Origin: Bacteroidales bacterium
GTDB lineage: Bacteria; Bacteroidota; Bacteroidia; Bacteroidales; ML635J-15
DNA length: 19,724 nt
Assembly: GCA_028701945.1 (NCBI GenBank)
Contig: JAQVPT010000027.1
Coordinates: 1-19,724, forward strand
Direction: 5' to 3'
The notes under the pieces are model-generated. The model was not told where the DNA came from and searched no databases. It saw nothing but the letters and a program-made list of their open reading frames with translations. The translations under genes and the position numbers were made by a program. Positions 17,701-19,724 of the stretch are shown here, piece by piece (the first letter of the stretch is position 1; every line of letters starts with the position of its first letter).

Positions 17701-19673
17701 ACGACTTGCTAAGTGGCAGTCCAGTTAATCCTGCAGACGTTAATTTAACTGAAACTGTTGCTGATCCTAATGGATACTTAACTTTAAATCCTGATGGAAC
17801 TGTGGACGTAGCTCCTGGTACACCTGAAGGGACTTATACTTTAACTTATCAGATTTGTGAAATTATTAATCCTACAAATTGTGATGATGCAATTGTAACT
17901 GTAACCGTTGCAGCCACACCAATTATTGCAAATGACGATATTGATTCTGATGTTAACGGTTACACAGGAGAAACTGGGATTCTTAACGTGTTTGACAACG
18001 ATTTGTTAAACGGAAATCCTGTTAATCCTGCTGAAGTAATCCTTACAGAAACAGTCCCAGAACCTAACGGATATTTAACTTTAAATCCTGATGGTAGCGT
18101 AGATTTAGCTCCTGGAACTCCTGAAGGGACTTATGTTCTTACTTATCAGATTTGCGAAGTTTTAAATCCTAATAATTGTGATGATGCTGATGTTATTATC
18201 ACAGTGGGTGCTGATACAATAATTGCAAATGATGATTATGCTTATAATGTTAATGGATTTGCTGGCGAAACTGCGGTTGTAGTTGTATTTGATAATGATT
18301 TATTGAATGGAAATCCCGTTAATCCTACAGAAGTAAGTTTGACAGAAACAATTCCTGAAGATAACGGATATTTAGTTCTTAATCCTGATGGTACTGTTGA
18401 TGTTCTTCCGGGAACACCAGCTGGTACTTACTATTTGACTTATCAAATTTGTGAAGTCTTAAATCCTAGTAATTGTGATGATGCTCAGGTATTTGTTACA
18501 GTACTCGCAACAGGTATTGGTGCAGTTGATGACGATTTTACATCTACTCCTGTTGATTGTGAGCTTGGCGGAATTGCTGGAAATGTTTTATCTAATGACT
18601 TACTTGATGCTATACCAGTTGATTTTAATGATGTAACTATTACTTTAACAAATGATGGTGGCATAACAGGTGTTACAATATCAGCCAACGGTGATTTGAA
18701 TATCCCTGCTGGTTTAGCAGTTGGAACATACAATTTATCATATCAGATTTGTGAAGTAATCAATCCTTTAAATTGTGATGCTGCTGATATTATAGTTACT
18801 GTTTTAGATTCTGAGGATCCAACAATAACTTGTCCAGCTGATGTTGCAGTAAATAGTGATACTGGTTCTTGTGAAGCAACAGGTGTTGTAATTGGAACTC
18901 CAACAGTTAATGATAATTGTGGAGTAAATACAGTAACTGGAGTAAGAAGCGATATGCTAGCATTATCCGACCCATATCCTTTGGGTACAACAACTATTAC
19001 TTGGACAGTTACTGATTATAGCGGAAACTTCGCAACTTGTAATCAACTTGTAACTGTTACAGATATTGAATTACCTACAATAACTTGTCCTACAAATGTT
19101 TCTGTAAATACAGATTCTGATAATTGTACAGCAAGCGGCGTAATTCTCGGAACACCAACTACTGATGATAATTGTACTGTAGCATCTGTAACAAACGATG
19201 CTCCTGCAACTTTCCCAATCGGAACAACAACTGTAACTTGGACAGTAACTGACGGTTCAGGTAATATTGCAACTTGTGAACAGCTAGTAACAGTAACCGA
19301 TATTGAATTACCAACTATCACTTGTCCAATCGCAGTAGCAGTAAATACAGATCCTGATAATTGTACAGCAAGCGGTGTAATTCTCGGAACACCAACAACA
19401 GATGATAATTGTACTGTTGCAAGTGTAACTAACGATGCTCCTGTAACATTCCCAATCGGAACAACTACAGTAACATGGACAGTAGAAGACGGTTCAGGTA
19501 ATATTGCAACTTGTGAGCAACTTGTAACTGTTACAGATATTGAATTACCTACAATAACTTGTCCTACAGATGTTTCAGTAAATACAGATCCTGATAATTG
19601 TACAGCAAGCGGCGTAATTCTCGGAACACCAACAACAGATGATAATTGTACTGTTGCAAGTGTAACTAATTAA
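11766..19673 (+). CDS. Giant multidomain surface adhesin (Ig-like, SprB, Big_9-like, DUF11 and HYR repeats), C-terminus interrupted
   Basis: A 2,635-aa secreted protein. The signal peptide covers about residues 1-33 (LSLIFTFILLLTSGISDLRA). Domains in order: an N-terminal surface domain (34-390) with YAGLYWTGR and WRDVTVFDG; a DUF11-like/beta region (390-645); two CHU_C-type Ig-like modules (about 650-818); one SprB-like repeat (822-894); Big_9-like repeats 1-2 (898-1091); five DUF11 repeats (about 1093-1755); Big_9-like repeats 3-8 (1756-2349); HYR repeats 1-3 and part of a fourth (2350-2635). Such proteins in Bacteroidota are usually exported by the type IX system and sorted by a C-terminal domain; here the frame stops inside the fourth HYR repeat and no such domain is present. 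The likely role is adhesion or gliding, by analogy with SprB. Cysteine pairs in the repeats suggest disulfides after export. Either a truncated gene or an assembly break. Confidence 0.85.
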   Translation: MKNKLLTSKYARLSLIFTFILLLTSGISDLRAQVIKSFTQRSSQYTPAKFIYNVKGDFTLVGNTNLTPVSYGDNTSNNNSMMYVDVDSDITTLNSSSANLSLSTENGANPDCSNIVYAGLYWTGRSHDGGNSPLTFSVTKSGVTVNFDKQKVLLKGPGAASYTTVTANSNDIYYPVTNHGQMYSAYVEVTDYVRQYGIGEYFVGNVALREGNGGSTGYYGGWGMIVIYENSKMNWRDVTVFDGHAYVAGNVTANYTIPVSGFNTTQSGNVNMKLGVIAGEGDRNISGDYLQIRNHANTNWVDISHAGNSTNNFFNSSIFTGGNSRNPNLLNNTGIDISMFDIPNSGNSVITNNQTSAQFRYGTTQDTYTIFMMAMSVDAYIPTPEAQTTIQSINAVPYLTGDPLVAQPGNEIEITIDVKNKGTEPIDNAKLIVPIPFASSYVSSSAQIFFTPLPTPNNVYFDPSLGANGSIVWDIGTLPLPADPNDLLGTLTYKIKVTEDCVILSNVNCDPEIIINGYMNGVGQISNTTFTNQSTMQGYQMSGGCIGEPILVPYVFSIDASSFVTANCLATPTVLEFLKCNVGSSIPITEVSGHLPSGSRFYNEYPVTGTSVEYTITIPFPATPGVSTYFAVPPGATSCYFEFTIEVVDMITSPTATSPITYCQNDIATPLTATASDPSYTLYYYSTLSGAPQLSITPSTATAGTFTYYVSEGLGGSCISPNKLPIQVIVNPLPLAPTSAVSDNSSVCFNDAGNIVLTATGGSGDILNWYTGSCAGTLIGTGNNLSIASPSVTTTYYAAWENSCGISSCANVEVTVLPELLMSLSVTAEISSFNGNDGEITVAASGGTPGYTYSLDGGAPQASNVFSGLSAGTYDITVFDSFGCSVTTQITVNNALEIIAVDDSGTINGYDGGIAVTNILVNDLLNGLPVDPLDVNLGFISSTDPNVTLVGTDVVVAPGTPAGTYYLVYEICEIANPTNCDQATVTITVTATPIIAIDDSATGINGTTGQTDVLNVFDNDLLNGDPVNPAEVILTELTPDPTGTLTLNPDGSVDVAPNTPGGTYTLTYQICEVLNPTNCDEAIVTITIIKTSDVSIVKSQIDPSNLPVGNPAGLITVAPSVITAGTKIYYFLSVLNNGPDHSINALITDMLPAGITNPEYSLNFGNSWFSWGGTRMLADFDFPGVNNILIRGDVDTDATGTFTNTGTIYSSDTFDPDLTNNESTVITTIVQSADLNLSKQAIGTSVVIGGDIVYQITITNYGPSAATNVIITDAIDPAIISGVEYSIDGGGTWLSPWTGSLNIGTLADGASYSIRIKGTIIDASPFPNVDPIPNTASVTSDVPDPDITNNEETIYTPLNEEADVSIIKTGPASVVAGESIEYTIDVTNNSNTFDALNVHVNDVINLAIISNPEYSIDGGTIWQAWTNAYVVGTMTPLSTLQLLIRGTVRSSVTADIPNTAVVESDTPDSDPTNNTSTIITLVDVVADLEIIKIQIDPAIIPIDNTILFADPYALMINPLEITAGDSIYYVLVYINHGPSDVTNSEITDLLPAGISSFMASRCQANYGGWTGSGNQGTIVAGGRCSIILRGVVEDDASGSIVNTGTITNTDGITDPDLTNNTSTVITPIRSQADLGIVKDVDNSTPYVGDDIVFTLTVTNYGPTDADNVVVTDLLPNGYTYVSHNTLSGTYDDITGIWSIANIPFPGTAILNITVTVNLPGAGVDYLNVSTITDIDQFDPEPGNDEDDEITNPINVIIANDDNGGPINGYDGAVNILNVFGNDLLNGLAVIPADLILTETLADPTGNLTLNADGSVDLAPGTPEGTYTLTYQICEIANPTNCDDAIVTITVESPAIIANDDTAGGIDGNTGANDVLNVFDNDLLNGNPVNPAEVTLTETVPEPNGYLVLNPDGTVDVAPGTPEGTYSLTYQICEIVNPTNCDDAIVTITVAAATIIANDDFAYDVNGYDGEVAVLNVFDNDLLSGSPVNPADVNLTETVADPNGYLTLNPDGTVDVAPGTPEGTYTLTYQICEIINPTNCDDAIVTVTVAATPIIANDDIDSDVNGYTGETGILNVFDNDLLNGNPVNPAEVILTETVPEPNGYLTLNPDGSVDLAPGTPEGTYVLTYQICEVLNPNNCDDADVIITVGADTIIANDDYAYNVNGFAGETAVVVVFDNDLLNGNPVNPTEVSLTETIPEDNGYLVLNPDGTVDVLPGTPAGTYYLTYQICEVLNPSNCDDAQVFVTVLATGIGAVDDDFTSTPVDCELGGIAGNVLSNDLLDAIPVDFNDVTITLTNDGGITGVTISANGDLNIPAGLAVGTYNLSYQICEVINPLNCDAADIIVTVLDSEDPTITCPADVAVNSDTGSCEATGVVIGTPTVNDNCGVNTVTGVRSDMLALSDPYPLGTTTITWTVTDYSGNFATCNQLVTVTDIELPTITCPTNVSVNTDSDNCTASGVILGTPTTDDNCTVASVTNDAPATFPIGTTTVTWTVTDGSGNIATCEQLVTVTDIELPTITCPIAVAVNTDPDNCTASGVILGTPTTDDNCTVASVTNDAPVTFPIGTTTVTWTVEDGSGNIATCEQLVTVTDIELPTITCPTDVSVNTDPDNCTASGVILGTPTTDDNCTVASVTN
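14230..14450 (+). repeat. Single SprB-like repeat within the adhesin
   Basis: Residues about 822-894 read SSFNGNDGEITVAASGGTPG, then YTYSLDGG, FSGLSAGTYDITVFDSFGCS and a closing ITV strand. This matches the SprB repeat pattern (NGxxDGxITVxAxGGTxxYxYS, then GLxAGxYxxTVxDxxGC), first described in the Flavobacterium gliding adhesin SprB. Only one copy is seen here. Confidence 0.7.
14457..15038 (+). repeat. Big_9-like repeats 1 and 2 of the adhesin
   Basis: Two consecutive copies starting at 14457 and 14745. Each opens with IIAxDDS, has a central NDLLNG, and ends with YQICE or YEICE, NPTNCD and a TVTITV-type strand, with two cysteines seven residues apart. They are the same family as the six copies at 17031-18812 but lie before the DUF11 block; copy 1 is the more diverged. 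Confidence 0.75.
15042..17030 (+). repeat. Five DUF11 repeats within the adhesin
   Basis: Copies start near 15042, 15462, 15849, 16221 and 16659, each opening with A/SDxxIxK and then VxAGxxIxYxxxVxNxGP, a strand with V/ITDxLPAG, and closing with NTxxVxSDxxDPDxTNN. Spacings are 420, 387, 372 and 438 bp. Copies 1 and 4 share an extra insert after the opening IDP motif and so form a sub-type. DUF11 is a beta-sandwich repeat of bacterial and archaeal cell-surface proteins. Confidence 0.8.
17031..18812 (+). repeat. Big_9-like repeats 3 to 8, exact 297-bp period
   Basis: Copies begin at 17031, 17328, 17625, 17922, 18219 and 18516, every interval exactly 297 bp (99 codons). The unit reads IIANDD, a variable stretch with NGYDGE, VLNVFDNDLLNGNPVNPAEV, LTETVPEPNGYLTLNPDGTV, DVAPGTPEGTYTLTYQICE, then NPTNCDDA and a terminal TVTV strand. 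The sixth copy is diverged (GAVDDDF, NVLSNDLLD) and lacks the LTET segment. Similarity to Big_9/VCBS-like surface domains is by pattern only. Confidence 0.85.
18813..19670 (+). repeat. HYR (hyalin-type) repeats, the last one incomplete
   Basis: Copies start at 18813 (255 bp), 19068 (237 bp), 19305 (237 bp) and 19542 (only 129 bp before the stop). The unit reads xxPTITCP, VxVNTDxDNCTASGVILGTP, DDNC, FPIGTTTVTWTVTDGSGN, IATCxQLVTVTDIE, with four to five cysteines. Copies 2-4 are nearly identical in DNA in places: 51 bp identical between 19044-19094 and 19518-19568, and 56 bp identical between 19377-19432 and 19614-19669. Confidence 0.88.
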
Positions 19674-19724
19674 AATATGTTATAGAGGCAGCCGGAATAT
19701 TGCCTAATTCCTGATACATGTCGT

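Noticed and set aside
19043..19321. 92-codon minus-strand frame in the HYR region
   Set aside because: It is the antisense shadow of a periodic coding repeat, and its own periodic sequence simply mirrors the HYR units.
17031..19670. Regular repeats as a possible CRISPR or satellite array
   Set aside because: Periods of 297 and 237 bp, unbroken reading frame and protein-level conservation show coding repeats and not a CRISPR array.

Overview
The window most likely comes from an AT-rich member of the Bacteroidota. Three things point there: the topoisomerase IV pair with its family-typical acidic ParC tail ending in MSLGF, the A/T-rich leaders without clear Shine-Dalgarno sites, and a giant secreted surface protein built from SprB, CHU_C-type Ig, DUF11 and HYR modules. 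No rRNA, tRNA or CRISPR array was seen.

Layout. (1) 2-4034, plus strand: a tight housekeeping operon with the 3' part of parE, complete parC, and a shikimate kinase gene. (2) 4087-4335, minus strand: a frameshifted remnant of the C-terminal end of an IS5/IS1182-like transposase, which abuts and slightly rewrites the 3' end of the next gene. (3) 4305-10011, minus strand: four collinear genes. In transcription order they encode an exported protein with a transglutaminase-like Cys-His-Asp triad, a TPR lipoprotein, an LPP20-like lipoprotein and a small UPF0045/MTH1187-type protein. This looks like an uncharacterised cell-envelope module. (4) 10263-10649, plus strand: a small acidic protein, closed by a clear intrinsic terminator. 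(5) About 530 bp without a credible gene, holding a perfect inverted repeat beside a Bacteroidota-type -7 box. (6) 11246-19673, plus strand: a small secreted protein followed closely by a giant repeat-rich adhesin of at least 2,635 residues.

The adhesin is a mosaic. An N-terminal surface domain is followed by two Ig-like modules, one SprB-like repeat, two Big_9-like repeats of about 97 aa, five DUF11 repeats, five Big_9-like repeats with an exact 99-aa (297-bp) period plus one diverged copy, and then HYR repeats. It stops inside the fourth HYR repeat, directly after a 56-bp stretch identical to the preceding repeat, and the last ~55 bp of the window are unrelated. That break may be an assembly artefact at a repeat or a real truncation. 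The expected type IX secretion C-terminal domain is absent from the window.

The most interesting parts are the exported transglutaminase-like/lipoprotein operon and the architecture and abrupt end of the adhesin.
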